This document shows positions 8,960-17,323 of a DNA stretch of 64,000 nucleotides, piece by piece. Location of the stretch: NCBI RefSeq assembly GCF_042654585.1, contig NZ_JBHSGR010000006.1, forward strand, positions 62,001 to 126,000, written 5' to 3'. Every line of letters begins with the position of its first letter. Within the stretch, counting starts at the first letter, position 1. The DNA comes from Geodermatophilus arenarius (GTDB taxonomy: Bacteria > Actinomycetota > Actinomycetes > Mycobacteriales > Geodermatophilaceae). The notes beneath the pieces were generated by a model, which saw only the letters and a program-made list of their open reading frames with translations, searched no databases and was not told where the DNA came from. The position numbers and the translations under genes were made by a program.

Positions 8960-9041
8960 AGGCCCGTCACCGTGGGTGACGGGCCTCTGGTCGGACGGAG
9001 GGTCGGTCCCGGGCGGGCCGTCGCAGGACGGCCCGCCCGGG
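8960..9041 (-). terminator. Tandem hairpins after the large secreted protein gene
   Basis: Two perfect hairpins follow the stop of the 9049-12621 gene: arms 9008-9022 and 9027-9041 (15 bp, loop gcag), starting 8 bases after the stop codon, and arms 8960-8970 and 8976-8986 (11 bp). Together they separate that gene from the downstream glycan operon. The 8789-8959 stretch holds no gene and must carry the promoter of that operon, but I see no clear -35/-10 pair. Confidence 0.75.
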
Positions 9042-9048
9042 AGGGTGC

Positions 9049-12000
9049 TCACTGCCCGGCGGTCACCGAGTAGGAGGTGAAGCGCACCACCTGGGCGGCG
9101 GTCGCGGCGGACGGCCGGTAGGCCGCCAGGCTCACCGACCCCGGGGCCTGCAGGGAGGCCGTGGTGTCGGTGCGGGTCAGCTGCGGCGCGGCCGGCTCGG
9201 CGGTGCCCGCACCCCACACCGTCGCGCGGACGGTCGTGGTGCCGGTGCCGCTCACCTGGACGCGCACGTTGAGCGCGTTCCCGGCCGTCCAGGTGCCCGC
9301 CGGGAGCAGGACCTCACCGCCCGGCCAGGCCTCCGTGCCGCCGGCCAGCCGCGACAGCGTCAGGCCGACCCGGCCGTCGGGCAGCACCCGGACGCCCACG
9401 CGGTACTCGTCGGCGCCGACCCGCCGGCCACCGACGTACACGTAGGTGCCGTTGCCGGTGGGGGTGGCGGCCAGGGTGAAGGCGGTCCGGACGTCGACCG
9501 CCGTGGCGGAGACGCCGGCCAGCTGCGCGCCGGTGTTGTTGCCGGCCGCCGGCAGGTTCAGCGCCGCCGCGCCGGGGGTGACGGACAGCCGGGTCGCCCC
9601 CGCCGTCGCCGTCCAGGCGCCACCGACGTCGGCGCTGCCCCAGCCGCCGTTCACCGTGCGGGTGAAGGTGTCACCGGCCAGCACCGCCGGGCCGGCCGGT
9701 GCGGTGACCGTGACCTCGCGGGTGTTGGTCGCCGTCGCGCCCCGGTCGTCGGTGACCGTGAGCCCGACCGTGTAGGTGCCGGCCGCCGCGTAGGTGTGCG
9801 TGGCGGAGACGCCGGTGCCGGTGGCCCCGTCACCCCACTGCCAGGCGTACCCGGTCAGCGTGCCGTCGGGGTCGGTGGAGTCCGCCGCGCTCGCCGCCGC
9901 GGTCAGGCCGGTCGCCGAGGCGGTGAACGCCGCGGTCGGCGGCTGGTTGGCCGCCGGCGCGGTGACCGTGACCGTCCGCTCGGTGGAGCCGGTCGCGCCG
10001 GCCGCGTCGGTGACGGTCAGCCGCACCGTGTAGGTGCCGCCGGCCGCGTAGGTGTGCTCGGCCGTGGCCCCGGTGCCGGTCGTCCCGTCGCCGAAGGTCC
10101 AGTCGTACCGGGCGATCGTGCCGTCCGGGTCCACCGAGGCGCGGCCGTCGAAGGACGCGGTCAGCCCGGTGGCGGCCGGGGTGAACGACGCCGTCGGGGC
10201 GGCGTTGGCGCCACCGGTGCCGGTCCGGCCCACGGTCCAGTGCCGCTGCACCTGCGCCGCGGTCAGCTGGGTCCCGTAGACGGCGACCTCGTCGAGCCGT
10301 CCGTTGAACCAGTCGGTGCTGCCGACCCAGCGGCCGTCACCGCCGACCCGCCACAGGCCGCGGAAGACCTGTCCGGAGCGCGTGTCCGCCTTGGTGCCGA
10401 CCAGGGCGCCGTCGACGTACAGGGCCATCCCGGCCGGGCCCATGGTCGCGACGGCGTGGTGCCACGCGCCGTCGTTGTACGCCTGGGTGCTCGAGACGGT
10501 GGCGACCGACCCCGGCCACACCGAGAACAGCAGCCGGCCGGAGGGGTCCAGGTGGATCATCCGGTCGTGCGCGCCGCCGGTGCTGCCGGTCTCGACGTTG
10601 GTGAAGTCCATGAGCACGCCCCCGGTGGTCGACCGGGTGCTGAACCACAGCTCGGCGCTCATCGTGTCCGGCGCCTGGCTGCGGGTGGACTGGGCACCGG
10701 TGCCCTGCTCGGTGCCGTTGAAGGTCGCCGACGCCCCGGGCACGGCGCCGCCCAGCGCCCCGGCGCCACCCTGGGTCACGCCGGTGCCGAACAGCAGGTC
10801 GTCGGTGCCGGCCTGGTCGGCGGAGCGGCGCGCACCGGCGGCCTCGTCGAGCCGCCAGTAGTGCCGCGGCGCGTCGGCGAGGACGGTGCCGGCGTAGGCG
10901 CTGCCGGCCGGGGCGGCCGAGGCGACCGTGACGGTGGCGTTCGTGCCGGACGCGGTGTTGCCGAACGGGTCGACCGCGACGATCCGGTAGGTGTAGGTCT
11001 GCCCGGGGACGACGTCCCGGTCCACCCAGGCCAGCCCCGGCCGGTCCCACCACATCGAGGCGGCGGTGGTCGTGAACACCGGCGCGGTGCGGTCCGAGCG
11101 CATGACGCGGTAGGTCAGGTTCGCGTTGTCCGGGTCGGACGTCGCCCGCCAGGCCACGCGCACGGTGCCGACGGCCGGCGACGTGACGGCCGGGTTGAGC
11201 ACGGGGCCGACCTCGGGACCGATCCGGTTCGGCGCCGACGACGGGAGCGCGAAGCGCACGAGACCCTGCTGCGCGACGCCGTTGACCCGCTGGAACTCAC
11301 CGCCGTAGACGACGTACTGGCCGTTGCCGCTGACGCTCCAGCCGGCCTGGTACTGACCGGTGTACGTGCCGCTGGGCATGCTCGGGAACCAGGCGAGCTG
11401 CGCCGGCGCCGGCTTGCCGACCCAGGCACCGCCGTAGAGCCGGTGCGCGGCGCCGCCGCTGCTGGCCGGGGCCAGCGAGACGGCCATGGCGAACTTGTTG
11501 ACCCGCGGCGCCTGCTCGGGGAACCCGTCGATCTCGGCGCAGTGGTGCGGGTGGGCGGCGTGGTACAGCGCGCCGTTCATCGGGAAGCTCGAGTACGAGT
11601 CGCCGAAGCAGGTGCTCACCCAGTTGATCGCACCGTCGGTGGCGCGGACCGAGAAGGACCCCTCGAGGTTGCCCGGACCCCAGTAGTCGTAGGCGGTGCC
11701 GTACACGTTGGCGCCGTCGGTCGACAGGCTGTAGACGGCCGAGTTGATCCCCTGGTTGGTCAGGATCGTGTTGATCTGGTAGCCGCGGTTGGCGCCGGTG
11801 ACCGGGTCGAGCGCGGTGATCGCCGTGGCGCGCACCCCGCCCATCGTGTCCCAGCGGCCGGCGGCGACGACCTGCGAGCCGTTGCCGGTCACGACCAGTG
11901 CCATCGCCGCGTTGCTCGTGGCGGTGTTGCCGTCGCGGTTCCACGGCCGGCCGGTCGGGCCGACGCCCGGCGTCGGCGCCCAGGGCAGCAGGCCGCCGTC

Positions 12001-12621
12001 GGACGCGCGGACGGCGGCCAGCCGGGTCCGGCTGACGCTGCCGACCGCGGTGAGGCTGCCGCCGAAGTAGACGGTGGTGTCGGTGGCGGCGATCGCGCGC
12101 ACCTGGGCGTTGACGCTGGGCCGGAACGTGTCGACCAGCGCGCCGGTGCGGGTGTCGAAGGCCGCGATGCGGTTGCGGGTCACGCCGTTGACCGTGGTGA
12201 AGTCACCGCCGACGTAGAGCCGGGTGCCGTCCGGGGAGGCGGCCACGACCATCGCCTGCGCGTTGAGGCTCGGTGCGAAGCCCGCGACGAGCTCGCCGGT
12301 CCGGATGTCGTAGGCGAGCAGGTTGTTGCGCACTGTCTCGTTGACGCCCGGCGCCGACCCGGCGGGACGGGCCCGGGTGAACTGCCCGGCCGCGTAGACC
12401 GTGTTGCCGACGACGACCTGTGACCAGACGACGCCGTTGATCTGCACCGTCGGCAGCCCGTCGGCCGACACCGTGGTCGGGTTCGTCGCCGCCACCGGCG
12501 CCGGCGCCGAGTCGGCGTGCGCGGCGCCCGGGACCACGAGGGCCCAGCTGGCTGCGGTCACCCCCAGCGCCGCCATCGCCGCCATGGCGCGCGTGCGCAC
12601 GCCTCTCCCCACGACTCGCAT
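9049..12621 (-). CDS. Large secreted beta-propeller / FN3 / LamG / PKD surface protein
   Basis: A 1190-residue exported protein. Residues 1-37 are a Sec signal peptide ending in PGAAHADS. Residues about 40-490 form blades of the delta-60 type (YVGGDFTTVNGVTRNRIAAF, VYFGGSLTAV, VYGGEFQRVNGVAQQG). An FN3-like module follows (about 500-595, YTYRIVAVDPFGN), then a LamG/concanavalin-like module (about 600-790, RHYWRLDEAAG ... GRLDEVAVYG), two PKD domains (about 800-885 and 890-975, each with YDWTFGDG or YAWQWGDG and EHTYAAGGTYTV), and a final 200-residue beta-sandwich (DTFTRTVNGGWGSADVGG) like glycan-binding modules. The ATG start follows a GGGGGGA site. It sits alone between terminators inside the polysaccharide locus, so a role in binding the exported polymer is likely. 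No LPXTG motif or membrane anchor is present. Confidence 0.85.
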   Translation of the reverse strand: MRVVGRGVRTRAMAAMAALGVTAASWALVVPGAAHADSAPAPVAATNPTTVSADGLPTVQINGVVWSQVVVGNTVYAAGQFTRARPAGSAPGVNETVRNNLLAYDIRTGELVAGFAPSLNAQAMVVAASPDGTRLYVGGDFTTVNGVTRNRIAAFDTRTGALVDTFRPSVNAQVRAIAATDTTVYFGGSLTAVGSVSRTRLAAVRASDGGLLPWAPTPGVGPTGRPWNRDGNTATSNAAMALVVTGNGSQVVAAGRWDTMGGVRATAITALDPVTGANRGYQINTILTNQGINSAVYSLSTDGANVYGTAYDYWGPGNLEGSFSVRATDGAINWVSTCFGDSYSSFPMNGALYHAAHPHHCAEIDGFPEQAPRVNKFAMAVSLAPASSGGAAHRLYGGAWVGKPAPAQLAWFPSMPSGTYTGQYQAGWSVSGNGQYVVYGGEFQRVNGVAQQGLVRFALPSSAPNRIGPEVGPVLNPAVTSPAVGTVRVAWRATSDPDNANLTYRVMRSDRTAPVFTTTAASMWWDRPGLAWVDRDVVPGQTYTYRIVAVDPFGNTASGTNATVTVASAAPAGSAYAGTVLADAPRHYWRLDEAAGARRSADQAGTDDLLFGTGVTQGGAGALGGAVPGASATFNGTEQGTGAQSTRSQAPDTMSAELWFSTRSTTGGVLMDFTNVETGSTGGAHDRMIHLDPSGRLLFSVWPGSVATVSSTQAYNDGAWHHAVATMGPAGMALYVDGALVGTKADTRSGQVFRGLWRVGGDGRWVGSTDWFNGRLDEVAVYGTQLTAAQVQRHWTVGRTGTGGANAAPTASFTPAATGLTASFDGRASVDPDGTIARYDWTFGDGTTGTGATAEHTYAAGGTYTVRLTVTDAAGATGSTERTVTVTAPAANQPPTAAFTASATGLTAAASAADSTDPDGTLTGYAWQWGDGATGTGVSATHTYAAAGTYTVGLTVTDDRGATATNTREVTVTAPAGPAVLAGDTFTRTVNGGWGSADVGGAWTATAGATRLSVTPGAAALNLPAAGNNTGAQLAGVSATAVDVRTAFTLAATPTGNGTYVYVGGRRVGADEYRVGVRVLPDGRVGLTLSRLAGGTEAWPGGEVLLPAGTWTAGNALNVRVQVSGTGTTTVRATVWGAGTAEPAAPQLTRTDTTASLQAPGSVSLAAYRPSAATAAQVVRFTSYSVTAGQ

Positions 12622-12819
12622 GAGTCCCCCCGCTCAGTTCCGCTGCGACCACGTCCGATGGGACGGTCGGCGAACACTGTCCGTGACGATCACGGCGGCA
12701 GCAAGGGGTGAAGGTGACACCCGATACGGTGGTCAGCTGCGTCTTCGCAGCCGGGACCCTCCCGGCTCGTCACCGAACGTCACCGGAGCTGACCCCGTGG
12801 GGGGAGGTCCCGGGAACGC

Positions 12820-12857
12820 CGACGACCCGTCGCCGCGGGTGCGGCGACGGGTCGTCG
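12820..12857 (-). terminator. 17-bp perfect hairpin terminator
   Basis: Arms 12820-12836 and 12841-12857 are exactly complementary with a gggt loop. It lies 21 bases after the stop of the membrane-anchored protein gene at 12879-13544. The left arm plus flank shares the 16-mer acgccgacgacccgtc with the terminator near 868. Confidence 0.75.
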
Positions 12858-12878
12858 GGGTCGTGCGGGAGGCGCGGG

Positions 12879-13544
12879 TCAGACCGCGCCGGTGAAGAGC
12901 AGCAGCGGGGCGCCGGCCTGGTAGCCGACCTCGACGGTGACGGAGTCGCGGACGTCGGCCGGCACGCTGAAGACGTACACGCCCTCACCGGTCGACCCCG
13001 GCTCCACCGACCCCACGAAGGGCACCTGGGAGGGGTCGTCCAGCGGGGAGGCCGGGGTGCGCTCGGGGCCGTACGAGAGGTTCACCGCGACACCGTCGAG
13101 CGACACGGCCTCGGCGGTGCCGTTCTCGATGCGCACGGTCACCCGCAGCGCCGGGCCGGCGATGTTGCCCGGGCCGACCGCGGTCCCGTCGATCGCCTCG
13201 ATCGCGCCGATGGTGGCGACGATGCCGTTGCCCACCGCCGCCGGGGCGTCCAGCGGCACCTCCGGCGAGGACGGCGGTGGCTCGTCGACGTCCTCGGTCG
13301 GGCCGGTCGGTGTCGGCGTCGCGGGCGGCGGGGCGACCGTCTCCCCTGGTGCCGTCGTCGTCGGCGCGGCGGGTTCGGCCGTCGTCGAGGCGCCCGGTGT
13401 GGCGGCCGTGGCCGTGCCGTCGTCGCCCCCGCCGCCGGTCAGCACCAGCACCAGCGCCACCAGGGCGACCAGCGCGGCGCCCCCGGCGCCGAGCAGCAGC
13501 CGCCGTCGCGACCGCGCGGTCCCCTTCCCTCCCGGGCCCGTCAC
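12879..13544 (-). CDS. Single-pass membrane protein with Pro-rich linker and DUF4352-like domain
   Basis: A 221-residue protein. Residues about 12-38 (RSRRRLLLGAGGAALVALVALV) form a membrane anchor with the positive side first. A Thr/Pro/Ala-rich linker (about 40-95) leads to an extracytoplasmic beta-domain with LRVTVRIENGTAEAVSLDG and VYVFSVPADVRDSVTVEV, the pattern of DUF4352-type immunoglobulin-like domains. The start chosen is the GTG at 13544, which has a strong GGGGAGGA site a few bases before it; the GTG at 13592 overlaps the preceding stop as GTGA but has no such site. It is coupled to the glycosyltransferase gene. Function unknown; it may help polymer assembly or anchoring. Confidence 0.7.
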   Translation of the reverse strand: MTGPGGKGTARSRRRLLLGAGGAALVALVALVLVLTGGGGDDGTATAATPGASTTAEPAAPTTTAPGETVAPPPATPTPTGPTEDVDEPPPSSPEVPLDAPAAVGNGIVATIGAIEAIDGTAVGPGNIAGPALRVTVRIENGTAEAVSLDGVAVNLSYGPERTPASPLDDPSQVPFVGSVEPGSTGEGVYVFSVPADVRDSVTVEVGYQAGAPLLLFTGAV

Positions 13545-13588
13545 GGCGTCCTCCCCCCTGCCCCGCCCGCGGCGGGCGTCGTCCCCGG

Positions 13589-14848
13589 TCACCGCTGCGC
13601 CGCCCGCAGCTCGTCCCACGCCGGCGACGGCGCGGGGACGGGGAGCGGCACCACGGTGCCGCGCGGCGGCTCGGGCGCCGGGCGCGCGAGCGGCCGGTCG
13701 GCGTCGGTCCCGGCCCGGCGGCCGCTGGGCCGGCGCGCCGGGAAGCGGCGGGCCGCCAGGTCCAGGGCCAGCCGCTCGTAGCCCTCGGCCACCAGGTCCC
13801 AGTCGTAGCCGGCGGCCAGCTCGCGGGAGCGGGCGCCGTCGCGCGCGACGCCGTCGGGGTCGGCCTCGGCGGCGGCCAGCTCGCGTGCGACGTCGGCCGG
13901 GGTCCGGAAGAAGCGGCCGGCGTCGGCGACGACCTCGCGGTTGAAGGACACGTCGAAGGCGGTGACCGCCGCGCCGGCGCCGATGGCGCGCAGCAGCGAG
14001 GGGTTGGTGCCGCCGACCGAGTGGCCGTGGAGGTAGGTCGCGCAGTTGGCGTAGAGCTGGTCGAGCAGCTCCTGGTCCCAGACGCCGCCGAGGAAGCGGA
14101 CCCGCTCGTCGGCGAGTGCGTGCACCCGGCGCGTGTAGTCGTCGCTGTAGGGCGCCGAGCCGACGACGACCAGCGGCTTGGCGGCGTCGCTGGCGGCGTA
14201 GCCCTCGACGATGACGTCGACGTGGTTCTCCGGCTCGAACCGGGCCACCACCAGGTGGTAGCCGCCGGGCTCGAGGCCGACCTCGGCCAGCCGGTGCGCG
14301 CCCGGGGCGATCAGCGGGGCGCCGTAGGTGAGCAGCGTCGTCGGCGCGGCGAAGGCCTCGCGGTAGTACTCGGCGATGCCCTCGGCGTCGGCGATGAGGA
14401 CGTCGGACCAGCGCACGGCCAGCGCCTCGGCGGTCCGGTAGTAGCGGCGGCCGGCGCCGCCCCACTTGGCGCGCTTCCACTCGAGGCCGTCGACGTGCGT
14501 GGCGACCGGGATGCGGGCGGCGCGCAGCAGCGGCAGCAGCGGGGCGTTGGCCGCGTTGAAGACGATCGCGGCGTCGGTGCGGTGGGCCAGCAGGTGCCGG
14601 ACCGACAGGGCGGTGTGGCTGAGGGTCTCCAGCGACCGGCGGCGGGCGGCGGGCAGGTGCACCAGCTCCATGCCGAGGTGCCCGGCCGGCGGCGGCCCGG
14701 CAGCGCCGGGGACCGTGCGGCAGTAGACGACCACCCGGTGCCCGCGCTCGACGAGCCGGCGGCCCACCTCCTCGACCGCCGTCTCGAAGCCGCCGTAGCG
14801 GGCGGGGACGCCACGGGTCCCCACCATGGCGATGCTCGTGCGGGCCAT
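13589..14848 (-). CDS. DUF1972-type glycosyltransferase (rhamnosyltransferase-like)
   Basis: A 419-residue GT-B enzyme. The N-terminal SIAMVGTRGVPARYGGFETA is the hallmark of DUF1972, found at the head of rhamnosyl- and related transferases. The C-terminal half carries YHLVVARFEPENHVDVIVEG and GHSVGGTNPSLLRAIGAG, the sugar-nucleotide and acceptor region. The ATG at 14848 follows a GGAGGACC site. The last 60 residues are a Pro/Arg-rich tail. It is next to the initiating transferase and likely adds the second sugar to the undecaprenyl-linked intermediate. A two-hairpin region (14895-14978) separates it from that gene, so it may have its own promoter. Confidence 0.9.
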   Translation of the reverse strand: MARTSIAMVGTRGVPARYGGFETAVEEVGRRLVERGHRVVVYCRTVPGAAGPPPAGHLGMELVHLPAARRRSLETLSHTALSVRHLLAHRTDAAIVFNAANAPLLPLLRAARIPVATHVDGLEWKRAKWGGAGRRYYRTAEALAVRWSDVLIADAEGIAEYYREAFAAPTTLLTYGAPLIAPGAHRLAEVGLEPGGYHLVVARFEPENHVDVIVEGYAASDAAKPLVVVGSAPYSDDYTRRVHALADERVRFLGGVWDQELLDQLYANCATYLHGHSVGGTNPSLLRAIGAGAAVTAFDVSFNREVVADAGRFFRTPADVARELAAAEADPDGVARDGARSRELAAGYDWDLVAEGYERLALDLAARRFPARRPSGRRAGTDADRPLARPAPEPPRGTVVPLPVPAPSPAWDELRAAQR

Positions 14849-14894
14849 CGGTCGGTCCTCCGGGGGTGCGGCGCCTCGCGGGCGCACGGTCGGT

Positions 14895-14978
14895 ACGTCG
14901 GACCTCCGCAGGAGGTCCGACGTCGATGCTGGTGAGCGAGGGGGTCCGGGCTCGTCCCCCGACCGGGTGGGTCGGGGG
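14895..14978 (-). terminator. Two hairpins after the initiating sugar transferase gene
   Basis: Arms 14956-14964 and 14970-14978 (9 bp) and arms 14895-14907 and 14911-14923 (13 bp, acgtcggacctcc) are perfect inverted repeats, 22 and 77 bases after the stop of the sugar transferase gene. They probably end or attenuate that transcript. Confidence 0.65.
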
Positions 14979-14999
14979 TGAGGCGGGGGTGAGGACGGC

Positions 15000-16505
15000 T
15001 CAGTAGGCGCCGGAGCTGGTGACGACCGCGCGGACGGTCTTGGCGAGGATCAGCGTGTCGAGGGCGAGCGACCAGTTCTCCACGTAGCGGAGGTCGAGGC
15101 GCACGGCCTCCTCCCAGGACAGGTCGCTGCGGCCGGAGACCTGCCACAGGCCGGTCAGGCCCGGCTTGACCAGAAGCCGGCGGCTCACCGAGGAGTCGTA
15201 GCGCTCGACCTCGGCCGGCAGCGGCGGCCGCGGCCCGACCAACGACATCGACCCGCCGAGCACGTTGAACAGCTGGGGCAGCTCGTCGAGGGAGAACCGC
15301 CGCAACCAGCGCCCGACGCGGGTGACGCGGGGGTCGTCCCGCATCTTGAACAGCAGCCCGTCGCCCTCGTTGCGCTCGAGCAGCTCGCCCAGCCGGCGGT
15401 CGGCGTCGACGGTCATGCTGCGGAACTTGAGGATGGTGAACCTGCGGCCGTTCACGCCCACCCGCTCCTGGCGGTAGAGGACCGGTCCCGCGCTGTCCAG
15501 CTTCACCGCCACGGCCAGTGCGAGCAGGACCGGCGCGAGGAGCAGCAGCGCGACCGCGGCGGCGGCGCGGTCGACGCCGCCCTTGACCAGCCGGCCCCAG
15601 CCGCGGAACCGCGGCTGCTCGACCGACAGCAGCGGGAGCCCCTCGAAGGGACGGATGTGCAGCCGCGGGCCGGCGACCTCGATGAGGCCGGGCGCGACGA
15701 GCAGCTCGATGCCGGTCCCCTCCAGCTGCCAGGACAGCCGGCGCAGGTACTCGGCGGCGGTCTCGCTGGCGGAGGTCACCGCGACGGTGTCGGCCCCCAG
15801 CCGGGCAGCGGTGGCGACGACGTCGTCGAGCCCCGCGACCGGGACGCCCAGGGTGCCGGCGACCCGCGCCCGGCTGTCCGGGGTGACGCAGGCGCCCACC
15901 ACCTCGAGCCCGGCGAAGCCCTGACGACGCACCGCGGTGGCCAGCTCGACCACGGCGCCGCCGCGGCCGACGACGACGACCCGCTTGGTGCACGCGCCGC
16001 GGGCACGCAGCCGGCGCAGTCCGCACCGCGCGGCGTACCGCCCGGCGAGCGTGAGGACGGTGAGCCCCGGGACGCCCAGCAGCACCAGCGCGTGGCTGGG
16101 CTGCAGCTGCCCGAGGAACGAGACGACGCAGGTCAGGGCCAGGAGCAGGAAACCCGCGCGGCCGACGCGGCGGTACTCGTCGCTGCCCGTGCCGAACACC
16201 CGCTCCTCGTGCGCGCCGGTGCCCACCAGCAGGAGGGGCCAGGCGAGGACGAGCGTGGCGGCGGTGAGGACCACGGGAGACGCGGGCGACGTGCCGGCCG
16301 GGTGGGCCAGCACGACGGCGCCGGTGGCCAGGACCGCCGCGGTGAGGTCGAGCAGGTGCAGGACGGCGGAGTAGCGCCCGGCCCAGCGGCGGGTGACGGG
16401 ACGCCCGACGGCGCGCAGGACCTGCCGCGGTTCGGCGGCGCGGCGCGGGACGGGCAGAGCCCCCGTGACGGTCCCCGACCCGGAACCGGAGTGGTCCAGC
16501 AGCAC
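15000..16505 (-). CDS. Undecaprenyl-phosphate sugar-1-phosphate transferase (exopolysaccharide initiation)
   Basis: A 501-residue polyprenyl glycosylphosphotransferase. Four N-terminal helices (about 45-160) are followed by a Rossmann-like domain (KRVVVVGRGGAVVELA) and, after another helix (AAAAVALLLLAPVLLALAVAV), by the catalytic bacterial sugar transferase domain: YRQERVGVNGRRFTILKFRS, FSLDELPQLFNVLGGSMSLV, VGPRPPLPAEV and KPGLTGLWQVSGRS. It starts each repeat unit by moving a sugar phosphate to undecaprenyl phosphate. I chose the GTG at 16505, which has GGGGGAG immediately upstream; the GTG at 16520 lacks a ribosome-binding site. It is first in the locus and is preceded by an inverted repeat at 16585-16609. 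Confidence 0.92.
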   Translation of the reverse strand: MLLDHSGSGSGTVTGALPVPRRAAEPRQVLRAVGRPVTRRWAGRYSAVLHLLDLTAAVLATGAVVLAHPAGTSPASPVVLTAATLVLAWPLLLVGTGAHEERVFGTGSDEYRRVGRAGFLLLALTCVVSFLGQLQPSHALVLLGVPGLTVLTLAGRYAARCGLRRLRARGACTKRVVVVGRGGAVVELATAVRRQGFAGLEVVGACVTPDSRARVAGTLGVPVAGLDDVVATAARLGADTVAVTSASETAAEYLRRLSWQLEGTGIELLVAPGLIEVAGPRLHIRPFEGLPLLSVEQPRFRGWGRLVKGGVDRAAAAVALLLLAPVLLALAVAVKLDSAGPVLYRQERVGVNGRRFTILKFRSMTVDADRRLGELLERNEGDGLLFKMRDDPRVTRVGRWLRRFSLDELPQLFNVLGGSMSLVGPRPPLPAEVERYDSSVSRRLLVKPGLTGLWQVSGRSDLSWEEAVRLDLRYVENWSLALDTLILAKTVRAVVTSSGAY

Positions 16506-16584
16506 GTCTCCCCCTGTCACTCTGGGTGCACGGGGAAAACGACCGTCACTGACGGTGCATCGTCACGACGCCTTGAGCCGCATC

Positions 16585-16609
16585 GTGTCCCCCGATACCC
16601 AAAGGACAC
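16585..16609 (-). promoter_or_regulatory. Inverted repeat upstream of the initiating sugar transferase
   Basis: gtgtcc (16585-16590) and ggacac (16604-16609) are perfect half-sites 13 bases apart, 80-104 bases upstream of the GTG start. On the minus strand the centre reads GTATCGGG, a string also found upstream of the large secreted protein gene (minus strand of about 12716-12730). A regulator-binding site or an unusual promoter element is possible; I see no consensus -35/-10 pair. Confidence 0.4.
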
Positions 16610-16667
16610 TCACAGAGCGTCATGGAGGGGTCAATGCGGAGAGTGACGGTTCACTCGAAGGGGAGGG

Positions 16668-17231
16668 TCAGGTGCGCGGGTGGACGACGTTCTGCGCCGC
16701 CTCGAGACCGAGGGTGAGCAGCTCCTCGGTGGCGTCGGCCGCCTCGGCGACCAGCAGGTCGAGCTCCTTGCGCTCGGTGGCCGAGAAGTCGCGCAGCACG
16801 AAGTCCGCGGGGTCCTGGCGGCCCGGCGGCCGGCCGATGCCGACCCGCACGCGCAGGTAGTCCCTCGTCCCGGCGGAGCGGCTGATCGAGCGCAGCCCGT
16901 TGTGCCCGCCCTCCCCGCCGCCGCGCTTGAGGCGCACGGCGGCGAAGGGGATGTCGAGCTCGTCGTGCACGACGACGAGGTCGGTCACCGGCAGCTTGTG
17001 GTAGTCGAGCAGCCCTCGCACGGGGCCGCCGGACTCGTTCATGTACGTCGTCGGCCGGGCCAGGACGACGCGGCGGCCGGCCAGGCGCCCCTCACCGGCC
17101 AGCGCCCGGGCGCGGGCGCCCTTGCCGGCGGTGAGCTTCACGCCGGACCGGGCGGCGAGCTCGTCGAGCACCATGGCGCCGACGTTGTGCCGGTTGCCGG
17201 CGTAGGAGGGGCCGGGGTTGCCCAGCCCCAC
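16668..17231 (-). CDS. pth: Peptidyl-tRNA hydrolase
   Basis: Recycles peptidyl-tRNA released from stalled ribosomes. GNPGPSYAGNRHNVGAMVLD holds the catalytic His-containing motif; PTTYMNESGGPV and VVHDELDIPFAAVRLKRGGG hold the substrate-binding Asn and catalytic Asp; GGHNGLRSI completes the set. The GTG at 17231 is the only canonical in-frame start, but it gives MGLGNPG and cuts off the first beta-strand: the frame upstream reads GPFLVV and stays open to an in-frame CTG at 17315, eight bases after the rplY stop. The true protein is therefore probably longer (up to 215 residues). It lies downstream of rplY as in mycobacteria. Confidence 0.93.
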   Translation of the reverse strand: MGLGNPGPSYAGNRHNVGAMVLDELAARSGVKLTAGKGARARALAGEGRLAGRRVVLARPTTYMNESGGPVRGLLDYHKLPVTDLVVVHDELDIPFAAVRLKRGGGEGGHNGLRSISRSAGTRDYLRVRVGIGRPPGRQDPADFVLRDFSATERKELDLLVAEAADATEELLTLGLEAAQNVVHPRT

Positions 17232-17263
17232 GACGAGGAAGGGCCCCTCGGAGGGTGCGGACG

Positions 17264-17298
17264 CCGCAGGGGCGCCGGCGGTGCCGGCGCCCCTGCGG
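17264..17298 (-). terminator. 16-bp hairpin between rplY and pth
   Basis: Arms 17264-17279 and 17283-17298 are perfectly complementary with a 3-base loop, 26 bases after the rplY stop. It looks like an intrinsic terminator or attenuator, yet there is hardly space for a promoter between it and the conserved pth coding sequence, and it would lie within pth if the CTG start is used. Confidence 0.6.
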
Positions 17299-17323
17299 GT
17301 CGTGCTCTCGGTCAGCGGGGACC

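Noticed and set aside
12622..12800. TTGCTG-17-GACAGT on the minus strand as promoter of the large secreted protein
   Set aside because: Both boxes are weak; a match of this quality is expected by chance in a gap of this size.
16521..16667. TTGACC (minus strand, about 16634-16629) as -35 of the sugar transferase promoter
   Set aside because: No acceptable -10 hexamer at 16-19 bases; kept out of the feature list.
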